NCBI GenBank assembly: GCA_964533865.1
Contig: CAZHRC010000018.1
Location: 1 to 42,915, forward strand
Length of the DNA stretch: 42,915 nt
Direction: 5' to 3'
From: CAZHRC01 sp964533865
GTDB lineage: Bacteria; Bacillota; Clostridia; Tissierellales; Peptoniphilaceae
The position numbers and the translations under genes were made by a program. Of the stretch, positions 17,015 through 24,791 are shown one piece after another. The first letter of the stretch is position 1. The number at the start of each line of letters is the position of its first letter. Below the pieces are notes generated by a model. The model saw only the letters and a list, made by a program, of their open reading frames with translations. It was not told the DNA's origin and did no database searches.

Positions 17015-17029
17015 ATAGTCTAATACTAT
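17015..17029. promoter_or_regulatory. Candidate MarR operator upstream of marR-ftsH
   Basis: Inverted repeat ATAGT-CTAAT-ACTAT, 26 bases upstream of the marR start. It overlaps a possible -10 box on the minus strand (TATTAG, paired with TTACAC 18 bases upstream). Binding is inferred only from position and symmetry. Confidence 0.45.
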
Positions 17030-17176
17030 TATAGTTCTAAAAAGTGTAACAAATATGAAGCAGATAAGTTTCTGCAGAAAAACTCTCCTAATAACAACTA
17101 TTGGCTTATATAATATCTGTTATCATTCTTACCCTGCTACCCTTCGAATCTAACAAGCTCGCCCTAAAAAATAAGA

Positions 17177-17204
17177 TGGTAAAAAACATAACTGTTTTTT
17201 ACCA
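17177..17204 (-). terminator. Terminator of the iron-sulfur/cupin operon
   Basis: TGGTAAAAAAC and GTTTTTTACCA form a perfect 11-bp stem with a 6-base loop; minus-strand CTTATTTTTTAG follows. It lies 12 bases past the cupin stop. Confidence 0.8.
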
Positions 17205-17215
17205 CCTGTTTTCTG

Positions 17216-17533
17216 TCAGTTCGGCATTGGCGCTGGCGCTTTTACTACAATCAACTCCAAAGTCTCTTCGTGGAGGTTACTCACATTCATTTTGGTATTG
17301 ATGGGGATTTTAATCAAGGTATGGCCTTCGTATTCGTGAACGGGTTGATCATCCAACCCGATGGACAACCTTCCACGTATCACTGTCATGTACACATTGG
17401 AATTGGAAAAATGCTCGGGTAACCCTTCGCCTTGGTTGAAAACCATGTGAAGGTAGTGGACATTTTCGTCGAAAACGACTTTTTCAACGGCTTTATCATC
17501 GGTTTTTGAAAGATGAAATACGCGTTCGATCAT
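17216..17533 (-). CDS. Small single-domain cupin protein
   Basis: A 105-residue beta-barrel protein of the cupin fold. Motif 1 is degenerate (GEGLPEHFSNSNVYMTVIRGRLSIGL), with the histidine of EHF and an aromatic/Gly pattern. Motif 2 is around EYEGHTLIKIPINTKMNV. The full set of metal-binding histidines is not clear. It is the second gene after the iron-sulfur membrane protein (30-base gap, own site AGGAGGAAA), so it may be a small-molecule or metal sensor or an accessory factor for that protein. No specific reaction can be named. Confidence 0.85.
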   Translation of the reverse strand: MIERVFHLSKTDDKAVEKVVFDENVHYLHMVFNQGEGLPEHFSNSNVYMTVIRGRLSIGLDDQPVHEYEGHTLIKIPINTKMNVSNLHEETLELIVVKAPAPMPN

Positions 17534-17563
17534 GTTTTCCTCCTAATTTTGCTTCGCTATTAG

Positions 17564-18199
17564 TTATTTTTTTCGTTTTTGGTAATGTATCGTTTTTGTG
17601 GGGCATATTTGTGAACAATTTGTGCATTCAAAGCAAAGGGATGTGGTAATTTCCGCTTTCTTATCTGTTTTTCTCACTTCTATGGCAGCAGAAGGACATA
17701 CTTTTTCACAAAGCTGGCATCCGATACAACCTTCCACGTCCACCTCTTCAGAAAATAACGCAAATCCGCCAAAGAGCTTTTGCAACGGTCCAAATGGGCA
17801 GATCCCGTTGTGAAACACGTGAGTCTTCCACACAAAGGCGCCAACCACAGCCACCCCAAGCCATAGGATTAAAATGGGAATACTCCGATGCATCACTTTT
17901 TGTCCAAAAATGACGACGCCAACACTGAGAATCAACGCCACCCAGGAAAATACACCGGTTTCCAACCACTGAGGTGGCGTCAACTTCTTAAAACCCACCT
18001 TTTTCGAAAGCTTGTCTAATGGGATCATCAAGGTGTTCATCGGGCAGATATAACCGCAGTACACCCTTCCAACCACCAGCGCAACAATGGTGCTCAGCCC
18101 GTAAATTGCGAGCCAAACCATCATCTTTCCACTTCTCATCAATAAGATAAAACCCGCTAAAAAGAGGAGTCGCACCGCCCAACCTAAGTATTTCTTCAT
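17564..18199 (-). CDS. Membrane 4Fe-4S protein of the NapH/CcoG type
   Basis: A 211-residue electron-transfer protein with about four hydrophobic segments (roughly 7-22, 27-45, 83-99, 108-125). YCGYICP (C48, C52) and GICPFGP (C134) are the cysteine motifs seen in NapH, NosR and CcoG relatives. The C-terminal ferredoxin domain has two CxxCxxCxxxCP clusters: C158, C161, C164, C168 and C189, C192, C195, C199. It would pass electrons between the membrane and a cytoplasmic partner. No nap, nos or rnf gene is adjacent. GGAAAGGAG sets the start. It diverges from the Crp/Fnr gene. Confidence 0.9.
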   Translation of the reverse strand: MKKYLGWAVRLLFLAGFILLMRSGKMMVWLAIYGLSTIVALVVGRVYCGYICPMNTLMIPLDKLSKKVGFKKLTPPQWLETGVFSWVALILSVGVVIFGQKVMHRSIPILILWLGVAVVGAFVWKTHVFHNGICPFGPLQKLFGGFALFSEEVDVEGCIGCQLCEKVCPSAAIEVRKTDKKAEITTSLCFECTNCSQICPTKTIHYQKRKK

Positions 18200-18230
18200 T
18201 TATTGTCTCCTTTCCTATTGCTCTATTACC

Positions 18231-18236
18231 AGTATA
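18231..18236 (-). promoter_or_regulatory. -10 box of the iron-sulfur/cupin operon
   Basis: TATACT on the minus strand, predicting transcription from about 18224. The -35 position reads CGTATT, a poor match, as expected for an activator-dependent promoter. Confidence 0.5.
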
Positions 18237-18258
18237 GCGATAGGATGATAATAAATAC

Positions 18259-18272
18259 GTTACCTAGGTAAC
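18259..18272. promoter_or_regulatory. Perfect palindrome, candidate Crp/Fnr operator
   Basis: GTTACCTAGGTAAC is a perfect 14-bp palindrome between the Crp/Fnr gene and the divergent iron-sulfur operon. Its centre is 41.5 bases upstream of the predicted operon start, the standard class II activator position. For the regulator gene it lies between the likely promoter and ribosome site, where it would repress. Confidence 0.7.
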
Positions 18273-18290
18273 ACTTATGGAGGCGAATTG

Positions 18291-18938
18291 ATGAATACCC
18301 AAACCCTATTATGCGACTCGAGATTGTTGAGTGCGTTGTCGCCAAAGAAAATCAACGCCTACATGGCATCTCGCGACTTTAACATCGTCTCCTACGCCAA
18401 AGGTGTGGTCATTCATTTTGAAGGGGATGAATGCAGCAATTTCGAGTTGATTTTGTCAGGCGTCATTGTTGTCGATCGCATAGATGAATTCGGAAATTTG
18501 TTTACCATTTCCACCTTTACCAAAGACGACATCCTCGGTGGCAACATGCTTTTTTCCAAAAATCCCTACTACCCCATGACCATAACGGCACAAGAGGACG
18601 CGGTCATTTTAGAGATCGCTAGGGAGACCCTCTTTGACATTTTTTGTGAAAATCCGGTCTTTTTAAGGGGGTTCTTGGCGTACATTTCGGATCACACCTT
18701 CATCCTCGGCGACAAAATCAAAACCACGGTGTATCGCCCCCTTCGGGAAAAACTCCTCCATTACCTTCGACGTGAACAGAATCTCCAAGGCTCATCTCGC
18801 ATTCAACTCAATCAATCCAAAAAGAAACTTGCGGAGCACCTTGGCGTGCAACGCTCCTCCCTTTCCCGCGAGTTAGCTAAAATGCGCGACGAAGGGCTTA
18901 TCGCCTTCGATAGGTACTCTATCACCTTGCACGTCTAG
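18291..18938 (+). CDS. Crp/Fnr family transcriptional regulator
   Basis: A 215-residue regulator. Residues about 15-125 are a cyclic-nucleotide-binding-like beta barrel (VVIHFEGDECSNFELILSGVIVVDR). A dimer helix follows, then a winged helix with recognition region KKLAEHLGVQRSSLSRELAKMRDEGLI. It lacks the N-terminal cysteine cluster of true FNR and the cAMP-binding arginine is not evident, so the signal is unknown; redox or nitrosative signals are common in this branch. TGGAGGCG is 7 bases from the ATG; the in-frame TTG 3 bases earlier is too close. Divergent to the iron-sulfur/cupin operon across a palindrome. Confidence 0.93.
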   Translation: MNTQTLLCDSRLLSALSPKKINAYMASRDFNIVSYAKGVVIHFEGDECSNFELILSGVIVVDRIDEFGNLFTISTFTKDDILGGNMLFSKNPYYPMTITAQEDAVILEIARETLFDIFCENPVFLRGFLAYISDHTFILGDKIKTTVYRPLREKLLHYLRREQNLQGSSRIQLNQSKKKLAEHLGVQRSSLSRELAKMRDEGLIAFDRYSITLHV

Positions 18939-18954
18939 AGTCGTTCATCAATTT

Positions 18955-19845
18955 TTACCTTTTGAATTCCGGATTGTTGCCACCGACGATGGCAGCCATA
19001 TAATCGTAAATACCATCTCTAATTTCCCCATCTCGTAGCGCGTAGTCGATTTGAGCTTCGATATAGCCGTGTTTTGAACCCACATCATAACGTCTACCTT
19101 CAAAGATATAGCCATAGGCAGACTCTTCCTTAGCCAGGGTTTTAATCGCATCTGTCAGCTGAATCTCGCCACCGTGCCCCGGTTTTTGGTCTCGCAGCAC
19201 ATCCATAATACTCGCTGTGAGTATGTAACGTCCAAGTACCGCAATATTGGAAGGGGCGTCTTCCAACTTGGGCTTTTCCACCATGTCGTTGACTTTGTAG
19301 ACCCCCGATTCTACCTCTGTCCCATCAATAATACCGTAACGAGACACTCGGTCTTCGCTCACCGTTTGGCATCCGAGGACGGTGCCGTCGTATTTGTCAA
19401 ACACATCGACCATTTGACCAATACAGGGACGTTGGGGATTGTAGACGATATCATCTCCCAACAGGACGGCGAAGGGATCATTGCCTACAAAACTTCTCGC
19501 ACAATACACTGCATGGCCCAGACCTTTGGCTTCGTGCTGACGAACGTACTGGATTTCTGCCATGTCAGAAATACGACGCACGATATCTAATCGTTCAACA
19601 TCCCCTTTGCGCTCCAATTCGTACTCCACTTCATAGGAGCGGTCAAAGTGGTTTTCGATCGATGTTTTTCCCCATCGGGTGATTAAAAGGATCTCCTCAA
19701 CACCAGAAGCCACCGCCTCTTCCACAATATATTGAAGGGTGGGTTTATCCACTATGGGAAGCATTTCTTTGGGCTGGGCCTTGGTCGCTGGCAAAAACCG
19801 GGTGCCAAGACCCGCCGCAGGAATAACCGCTTTTTTGATTTTCAT
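18955..19845 (-). CDS. galU: UTP-glucose-1-phosphate uridylyltransferase
   Basis: A 296-residue nucleotidyltransferase that makes UDP-glucose for glycolipids, wall polymers and galactose metabolism. The N-terminus VIPAAGLGTRFLPATKAQPKEMLPI is the signature; VLLGDDIVYN binds the metal and VEKP follows. The frame extends 30 codons upstream, but the extra part contains the promoter. AAAGAGGAGA lies before the ATG at 19845. Downstream it converges on the Crp/Fnr gene with a 16-base gap and no obvious terminator. Confidence 0.95.
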   Translation of the reverse strand: MKIKKAVIPAAGLGTRFLPATKAQPKEMLPIVDKPTLQYIVEEAVASGVEEILLITRWGKTSIENHFDRSYEVEYELERKGDVERLDIVRRISDMAEIQYVRQHEAKGLGHAVYCARSFVGNDPFAVLLGDDIVYNPQRPCIGQMVDVFDKYDGTVLGCQTVSEDRVSRYGIIDGTEVESGVYKVNDMVEKPKLEDAPSNIAVLGRYILTASIMDVLRDQKPGHGGEIQLTDAIKTLAKEESAYGYIFEGRRYDVGSKHGYIEAQIDYALRDGEIRDGIYDYMAAIVGGNNPEFKR

Positions 19846-19872
19846 CGCACTCTCCTCTTTGTCTTTTCTTTT

Positions 19873-19901
19873 ATCATACCCTATAACCCCCTTTGATTCA
19901 A
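19873..19901 (-). promoter_or_regulatory. Promoter of galU
   Basis: Minus-strand TTGAAT (19901-19896) and TATGAT (19878-19873) with a 17-base spacer, 28 bases upstream of the start codon. Confidence 0.75.
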
Positions 19902-19952
19902 CGATCGCCAAATTCCAACCCTCAACTAAAGGCAAAAAGAAATAAAGCCCCG

Positions 19953-19981
19953 TTGTTTAATCCCTATTAAATGGGTATAAA
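19953..19981 (+). promoter_or_regulatory. Promoter of the FMN reductase gene with inverted repeat
   Basis: TTGTTT (19953-19958) and TATAAA (19976-19981), spacer 17. The inverted repeat TTTAAT-CCCT-ATTAAA (19956-19971) covers the spacer, and a further ATTAAA half-site follows at 19981-19986. This looks like a repressor site. Confidence 0.65.
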
Positions 19982-20029
19982 TTAAACCGTAGAAGTAAAC
20001 AAATTTAGATGATATTGAAAGGAAAACCC

Positions 20030-20581
20030 ATGACTAAAAAAATTGGATTAATCGTTGGCAGTTTGCGCAAAGACTCTTTTACTAGAAAGCTCGCAGAGAA
20101 CTTGATCCCCTTATTCCCCGAAGGCTACGAAGCGAAGCTCGTCGATATTAGCGCCTTAGAACTCTATAACGAGGACAAAGACGGCGACACCGCTCCTGCC
20201 TCCTACGGCACGTTTAGGGATGAAGTAAAGACCCTAGACGGTGTCATCTTCGCCACACCCGAATACAACCGCTCGGTGCCAGCCGTTCTCAAAAACGCAC
20301 TCGACGTCGGCTCTCGCCCTTATGGCCAAAGCGTATGGGACGGTAAACCCGCCGCCATCCTCTCGGCATCTCCAGGCGCACTCAGTGGATTCGGCGCAAA
20401 TCACCACCTACGCCAACCCCTGGTTTTCTTGAACATGCCCATCCTCCAACAACCCGAAGCCTATATCGGCAACATCGCCGCAAAACTCGACGACAATGGA
20501 AAATGCAAAGATCCAGCAGATGTCGAATTCCTACAAAAATTTGTAGACGCTTATGTGGCGTTGGTTGAAAAAAATAGCTAA
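20030..20581 (+). CDS. NADPH-dependent FMN reductase
   Basis: A 183-residue flavodoxin-like quinone or azo reductase. The FMN phosphate loop is IVGSLRKDSFTRKLA and the second signature is FATPEYNRSVPAVLKNALD. A late segment SGFGANHHLRQPLVFLNM is typical of this family. It would use NAD(P)H for two-electron reduction of quinones or metals. GAAAGGA lies before the ATG at 20030; an ATG 21 bases earlier has no ribosome site. It is monocistronic with a promoter containing an inverted repeat, which suggests stress induction. Confidence 0.93.
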   Translation: MTKKIGLIVGSLRKDSFTRKLAENLIPLFPEGYEAKLVDISALELYNEDKDGDTAPASYGTFRDEVKTLDGVIFATPEYNRSVPAVLKNALDVGSRPYGQSVWDGKPAAILSASPGALSGFGANHHLRQPLVFLNMPILQQPEAYIGNIAAKLDDNGKCKDPADVEFLQKFVDAYVALVEKNS

Positions 20582-20594
20582 GATTCAAAATATT

Positions 20595-20634
20595 AAAAGC
20601 CCTCTTCTATAATATAGAAGAGGGTTTTCGTTTT
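20595..20634. terminator. Bidirectional terminator after the FMN reductase gene
   Basis: CCCTCTTCTAT (20600-20610) and ATAGAAGAGGG (20614-20624), flanked by AAAA and TTTT. It also serves the convergent 665-residue protein gene, whose stop codon lies at its edge. Confidence 0.85.
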
Positions 20635-22630
20635 AGTTCAAATAATCTGCATCGATCCAACCGATGAAGGTTTTACCACTGGATTTGTCGTGGGCTTGGA
20701 CGTTACACCAGATGGTGGAACCGTCGATTTCAGTATCGTAAACGTAGATGGAAGATCCACCGCTTACGATGGTAATTTGTGCTGAATATGGGTCGGGTTT
20801 TACGTAGAGGGAGATGCCGTTAGATCCAGCGGTTTTGACGGAGCCTTTGAGGTTGGCAGCCCTTGTGGAAACGTCCGCTTGGTTCTGGGCTTGTGTCGCT
20901 TGGGCACTTGCCTCTTGAGCTTTCTTTTCCGCTTCGGCAGCTCTTTCCTCCGCTGCTTTTTGAAGGGTTTCGAGCTCTGCTAAACGCGCGGCCTCGGCTG
21001 CGGCAGCTTGTTCGTCTGCGGCGAGCTTTGCCGCTTGTGCTGTGTCAATATCTGCGATCATTTGCTTGCCAGGCGCGCTATCCGGCCGGGCGAGCAAGTA
21101 CTGTTCCGTCAAGGTCCGCGCAGATTGGAAATTTCCAGCGTCTTTTTCGACTAGAGCCGTCGCTAAAATGTTTTGTTCCAATGTCTGCAAGGTCGCCTGT
21201 GCTTTTTCGTAGTGGACCGTGTCCTCTTCAATCACTCGACTAAAGGCGCGTACGGCTCCGACGTGGTCGCCGCGTTGTTCCATGCCCGTTCCCGTTTCAA
21301 ACCATTCGCTAGAGGTATTGAGCGCTTCTGCCTTTAACAACTTTTCGGTCAACCCTGGATTGTCGCCTTTTTCGAGAAGGTAGTAGTAGAGTCCGATTCC
21401 CTTTTCATAATGTTGATTGGCAATATAGGCATCAGCTTTGGCCAAGGTTTGGTTGTTTTGATAGACACCATAGAGAAAGACTGCGCCCAAGGTGAAAACC
21501 GCCGTCAGTACGCCGACGATCACCATGCGGGTGCGATCATTGGCTAAAGAAAGCACCGGTTCTACAGTGCTGGGGTCTTTTTTCACTTTGTTTTTTTCCG
21601 CCGTGGGCTTCGTTTTTTTTGCAGGCGTGCCCTTGGTGACGGGTTCCTTTTGATTGGCTGAGGGAATGACAGGACTCGACTTTCCCGTAGGTTTTTTGGC
21701 TTCTTTTGCTTTTCCCACTTCTTTCTTTGGTGCCGCTGTAACTTTCTTGTCTTCAACGACGATAGGCCCATCGGAAATGACGCCTGTTTTATCTATATTG
21801 GTATCGGGTTCTTTCGATGCAGGTGGTTCGACCACTTCTGTTTTTACCGCGGATTCTTCCGCTGGGGCTGCCTCTGGCGCTTGGGCTTCTTGAGGCTTTG
21901 ATTTGTCTTTGTTGAATAACGCGAAGAAGGAAAATGGCTTCTTTTCCACAGCCTCTGCCATTTCTGGTTTCGCCTGAAGTGGTTTTTCTGATTCTTTAAC
22001 TTTTTGCCCTTCCTCAGCTTTCTTTATCTCGTCGAGTTTGAGTTGTTGAGTGTGTTGAACGAGATCGGCAAAGCGTTCGTGGAGTTTTTCACGGGTGAGT
22101 TTTTCGGTGACGATGGTTTGATTTCTACCACAATTTGCGCATTTGTATTGAAGGGGATCGTTGATGACACCACAAATACACTTCCAGTAATCTTTGTGGG
22201 ATTCTGCAAAATTTTCTGCATCAGCTCCCAGCGTCGTTTTTAGCCGCTCTTTGAATTCTGGTGACAAAGGGTCTTGAATGAGTGGGACTTGCTCGGATTG
22301 TAGGTAGTCTTCGACCAATCCCGTCGCGAATCTGGCGCGAGAAACTCGAGCATCGGCATAGACTGCCCCTACCACGTCTCTGATCTCGACGGGTTCCAAG
22401 GCGGTAAGGACGCTTTTTTCGACTTTTGGTTTGTCGAACCCATAAGAAAACCGCCTCCCATCGAGAAGGGCTTTCCCATCGCGATCGTAATACCGCACTT
22501 GTAGCGTGATGATTTCTGCGATTTCCTCGTGGGTGTTAATGACTTCTGGATGGAGATAGTGATCTTTTATTCGAATGGCGATGAGTTGTACTCGATCGTC
22601 GATGCCGGCGTGAATCGTATTATGTACCAT
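20633..22630 (-). CDS. Membrane-spanning zinc-finger/coiled-coil/SH3-like protein, function unknown
   Basis: A 665-residue protein with an unusual architecture. Residues 1-145 are an unrecognised alpha/beta domain. A RanBP2-like zinc finger follows (C151, C153, C164, C167). Residues 175-365 are a charged, low-complexity Lys/Pro/Glu linker. One transmembrane helix is at 369-390. Outside lie TPR-like helices (395-530), an Ala/Glu-rich coiled coil (530-595) and a bacterial SH3-like domain (598-665; GISLYVKP, GWIDADYL). No signal peptide, so the N-terminus is inside and the SH3 end can touch the wall. It may couple a cytoplasmic event to the envelope. The start has CGGAGG; promoter at 22666-22694. 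Confidence 0.8.
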   Translation of the reverse strand: MVHNTIHAGIDDRVQLIAIRIKDHYLHPEVINTHEEIAEIITLQVRYYDRDGKALLDGRRFSYGFDKPKVEKSVLTALEPVEIRDVVGAVYADARVSRARFATGLVEDYLQSEQVPLIQDPLSPEFKERLKTTLGADAENFAESHKDYWKCICGVINDPLQYKCANCGRNQTIVTEKLTREKLHERFADLVQHTQQLKLDEIKKAEEGQKVKESEKPLQAKPEMAEAVEKKPFSFFALFNKDKSKPQEAQAPEAAPAEESAVKTEVVEPPASKEPDTNIDKTGVISDGPIVVEDKKVTAAPKKEVGKAKEAKKPTGKSSPVIPSANQKEPVTKGTPAKKTKPTAEKNKVKKDPSTVEPVLSLANDRTRMVIVGVLTAVFTLGAVFLYGVYQNNQTLAKADAYIANQHYEKGIGLYYYLLEKGDNPGLTEKLLKAEALNTSSEWFETGTGMEQRGDHVGAVRAFSRVIEEDTVHYEKAQATLQTLEQNILATALVEKDAGNFQSARTLTEQYLLARPDSAPGKQMIADIDTAQAAKLAADEQAAAAEAARLAELETLQKAAEERAAEAEKKAQEASAQATQAQNQADVSTRAANLKGSVKTAGSNGISLYVKPDPYSAQITIVSGGSSIYVYDTEIDGSTIWCNVQAHDKSSGKTFIGWIDADYLN

Positions 22631-22665
22631 GGTTGCCTCCGTTTTGCTGATTGTTCGTTAATGTC

Positions 22666-22694
22666 ATTATATAGAAGTCCTTTTCATCTTGCAA
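22666..22694 (-). promoter_or_regulatory. Promoter of the 665-residue zinc-finger/SH3 protein gene
   Basis: Minus-strand TTGCAA (22694-22689) and a perfect TATAAT (22671-22666) with a 17-base spacer. Confidence 0.75.
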
Positions 22695-22723
22695 GCAACT
22701 TGAATCCAAGGGTTTGACACGCC

Positions 22724-22760
22724 AAAAAAAGGCGTCTCTCAACAGTGAAGAGACGGCCTT
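22724..22760 (-). terminator. Terminator of the Mur-ligase-like gene
   Basis: GGC-GTCTCT pairs with AGAGAC-GGCC, with one bulge; the minus strand continues into TTTTTTT. It begins 4 bases after the stop codon. Confidence 0.8.
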
Positions 22761-22763
22761 GTG

Positions 22764-24098
22764 TTAGTCCAATAGGGTTTCGTCGAAGCCTGGAAATGTT
22801 CTAAAGTAACTCCCGTAGTGATAAAAGATCGCCGCCTCTTCTGGAATTTCTGTCATGAAGTCGTGATTGGACACGATGACTACGGCTGGATGTTTGGCAT
22901 AATAGTCTTTGAGCGCTATATTGTCAAAGATATAAACTTTGTCAAAACGATCGAAAAACTGGATATTTGCGGGGTAATCTTCATCCTCTTCACCATCTTC
23001 GGTGAGTTTGCGAATGACGAGCACAGCCTTTTCAAAACAGTGGTCAGTGAACTTATCCATGCGAGCGACTCCGGATACGTCCCCATCAAATAGGATACGA
23101 CGTCCGTGCAATGTCTCAAACTGCATACGGTTTTCGACAAAACCCGCAGCGTTTATCCGAGAAACGATGGCCTTCTCGTCGATACCCAGTATTTTGCCAA
23201 CTTCATAGGCGATCTGATTTTGAATATAGGAAAGTCTGGTGGGGACTTTTGGGATAAGCCGTTTGTCAAACTCCTGGATCCAATGGATCCCCTTTAAATG
23301 GTGTTTGCCCACTTCTTTTCCGTCGATGGAAAATGTGCTGCTATAAAATTGAAGTTTGCTAATGGTCGGATCCAAACTGTTGAGCACAGCATACTCTGCG
23401 TGTTTGAGTAACATCGCCTTACAATAGCATATGTCTTCTAAGGAACTGATACCGTCAATGGACAGGTGCTCGTTTTCAACGTTTAACAATACGGCGATGT
23501 GAGGTTTTAACACTTTCCCAAAGTAGTTGACATGATGGCGATAGAAAAGGGCCGCTTCCATGACCAAGTACTCGACGGAGTTGTCGATGTAATTGATGAA
23601 GTAATCTTTGAGTACCAATGGGGTGATCCGCTTGGAGTAAATGCGCATGACACCTTTTTCGATGACGTCTTCGATCAAGCCACAAGTCGAGGTTTTACCC
23701 ACCGATCCTGTAACTAGGATAACTTTTCCAGTATAGCGCATCAGTTTATGCATAAATAGCGCATCCACCGACTGCATAATATTTTCGACCACCACTAGCT
23801 TAATGGTCGGATCCTCGATTGTCGGTATCATCCACGGTTCCACGACGATGGTGGCTTTTGGAAAGTCCCGGACGATGTTGTTGACGTGTTGGCGAAGGTC
23901 GCGGGGCTGTTCGTACCAACCATCCACATCCATGTCCCACGGGGTGATGGTGATCGGGAAAAACAAGTAATCCGAAAAATCCGTATCCTCTAGCCTTCGG
24001 TTATTGCGAATAATTCTAAAGGTATTGAATTCCTGATCTTCTGGCAAATTTCGAGTATCCGTCACGTCTATTAAAGTTTGAAGTGTGCGGATGTTCAT
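22764..24098 (-). CDS. Orphan Mur-ligase-like protein
   Basis: A 444-residue cytoplasmic protein with an ATP-binding core like MurE/MurF. VILVTGSVGKTST (P loop at 131-138) is followed by LVMEAALF and LLNVENEHLSIDG, which matches the NxxxEHL region of Mur ligases. The first 115 residues are unlike standard Mur N-terminal domains and the C-terminal substrate domain is weakly conserved (ILFDGDVSGVARMDKF). It is not next to other peptidoglycan genes. It may join an amino acid or acid to a non-standard substrate. AAGGAGAACGGA supports ATG 24098 over the longer frame to 24209. Confidence 0.8.
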   Translation of the reverse strand: MNIRTLQTLIDVTDTRNLPEDQEFNTFRIIRNNRRLEDTDFSDYLFFPITITPWDMDVDGWYEQPRDLRQHVNNIVRDFPKATIVVEPWMIPTIEDPTIKLVVVENIMQSVDALFMHKLMRYTGKVILVTGSVGKTSTCGLIEDVIEKGVMRIYSKRITPLVLKDYFINYIDNSVEYLVMEAALFYRHHVNYFGKVLKPHIAVLLNVENEHLSIDGISSLEDICYCKAMLLKHAEYAVLNSLDPTISKLQFYSSTFSIDGKEVGKHHLKGIHWIQEFDKRLIPKVPTRLSYIQNQIAYEVGKILGIDEKAIVSRINAAGFVENRMQFETLHGRRILFDGDVSGVARMDKFTDHCFEKAVLVIRKLTEDGEEDEDYPANIQFFDRFDKVYIFDNIALKDYYAKHPAVVIVSNHDFMTEIPEEAAIFYHYGSYFRTFPGFDETLLD

Positions 24099-24138
24099 TC
24101 CGTTCTCCTTGATTTTGTATATTGTCTTCTCGGTTTCT

Positions 24139-24167
24139 ATCCTATCATTAAGGAAAGGTAAAAACAA
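24139..24167 (-). promoter_or_regulatory. Possible promoter of the Mur-ligase-like gene
   Basis: Minus-strand TTGTTT (24167-24162) and TAGGAT (24144-24139) with a 17-base spacer. Confidence 0.5.
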
Positions 24168-24239
24168 CGAAAGAATTCTGAAGTCCTCTATAAAATCCAT
24201 CATTCTCAATGGTTTGGGACCAATGTGCCTGGATTCTTC

Positions 24240-24268
24240 TTGACAAGGATTTTTTACAATAGTATGAT
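24240..24268 (+). promoter_or_regulatory. Promoter of the P-loop kinase gene
   Basis: A consensus TTGACA (24240-24245) and TATGAT (24263-24268) with a 17-base spacer. The predicted start is only about 13 bases before the ATG, so the leader is very short. Confidence 0.8.
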
Positions 24269-24287
24269 AACCCCATCAGGAGGCATT

Positions 24288-24791
24288 ATGGAAAAAATAG
24301 CCATTATCGGCTCGAGTGGCGCTGGTAAAACCACGCTGGCTCAGGAGCTTAGTTTAAAAATGAAAATTCCCTATTTCGAACCAGATACGCTGATCCAGGT
24401 CGGCTGCGACTCGGAATCAGGATGCAATCCTCTCCCGTCAGTATTGGTTGAGCTCCTTGAAAAAGAGCGTTGGATCGTTGAAGGGATTTATCATGACAGC
24501 GTCTTAGACACCGCGGATACCATAATTTTCTTGGATTATGCCACATCCCTATCGCTGAAGCGAGCGGTTCAAAAATCTTTCTCGCCCACAGCCAATCGTC
24601 CAGAAAAAGCAATCAATCGTCTCACTGGAAAAATCGACCTCAAACAATTGCGCGACATCCAACAATACAACACCACCGAGCGGCCTCTCATCCTCAAAAA
24701 ACTAACCACTTTGCGGCCGACCAAAAAGGTCATCGTCCTCACCACACAAAGTCAAAAAGAGCTACTATTGTCTTCGATTCCGCAGGCATAG
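24288..24791 (+). CDS. P-loop nucleoside kinase-like protein (topology-modulation family)
   Basis: A 167-residue P-loop NTPase. Walker A is GSSGAGKTTLA at residues 8-18. PYFEPDTLIQ gives the acidic/hydrophobic strand and RWIVEGIYHDSVLDTADTIIFLDY the second acidic region, as in small AAA_17/adenylate-kinase-like proteins often annotated as DNA topology modulation proteins. The real substrate is probably a nucleotide or small molecule but is unknown. CAGGAGG lies before ATG 24288, which is the consensus start although the frame is open further upstream. Confidence 0.85.
   Translation: MEKIAIIGSSGAGKTTLAQELSLKMKIPYFEPDTLIQVGCDSESGCNPLPSVLVELLEKERWIVEGIYHDSVLDTADTIIFLDYATSLSLKRAVQKSFSPTANRPEKAINRLTGKIDLKQLRDIQQYNTTERPLILKKLTTLRPTKKVIVLTTQSQKELLLSSIPQA

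Noticed and set aside
16990..17176. Small frames and A/T-rich sequence in the gap before the cupin terminator
   Set aside because: The frames lack starts with ribosome sites; the region is explained by the marR promoter and the cupin terminator.
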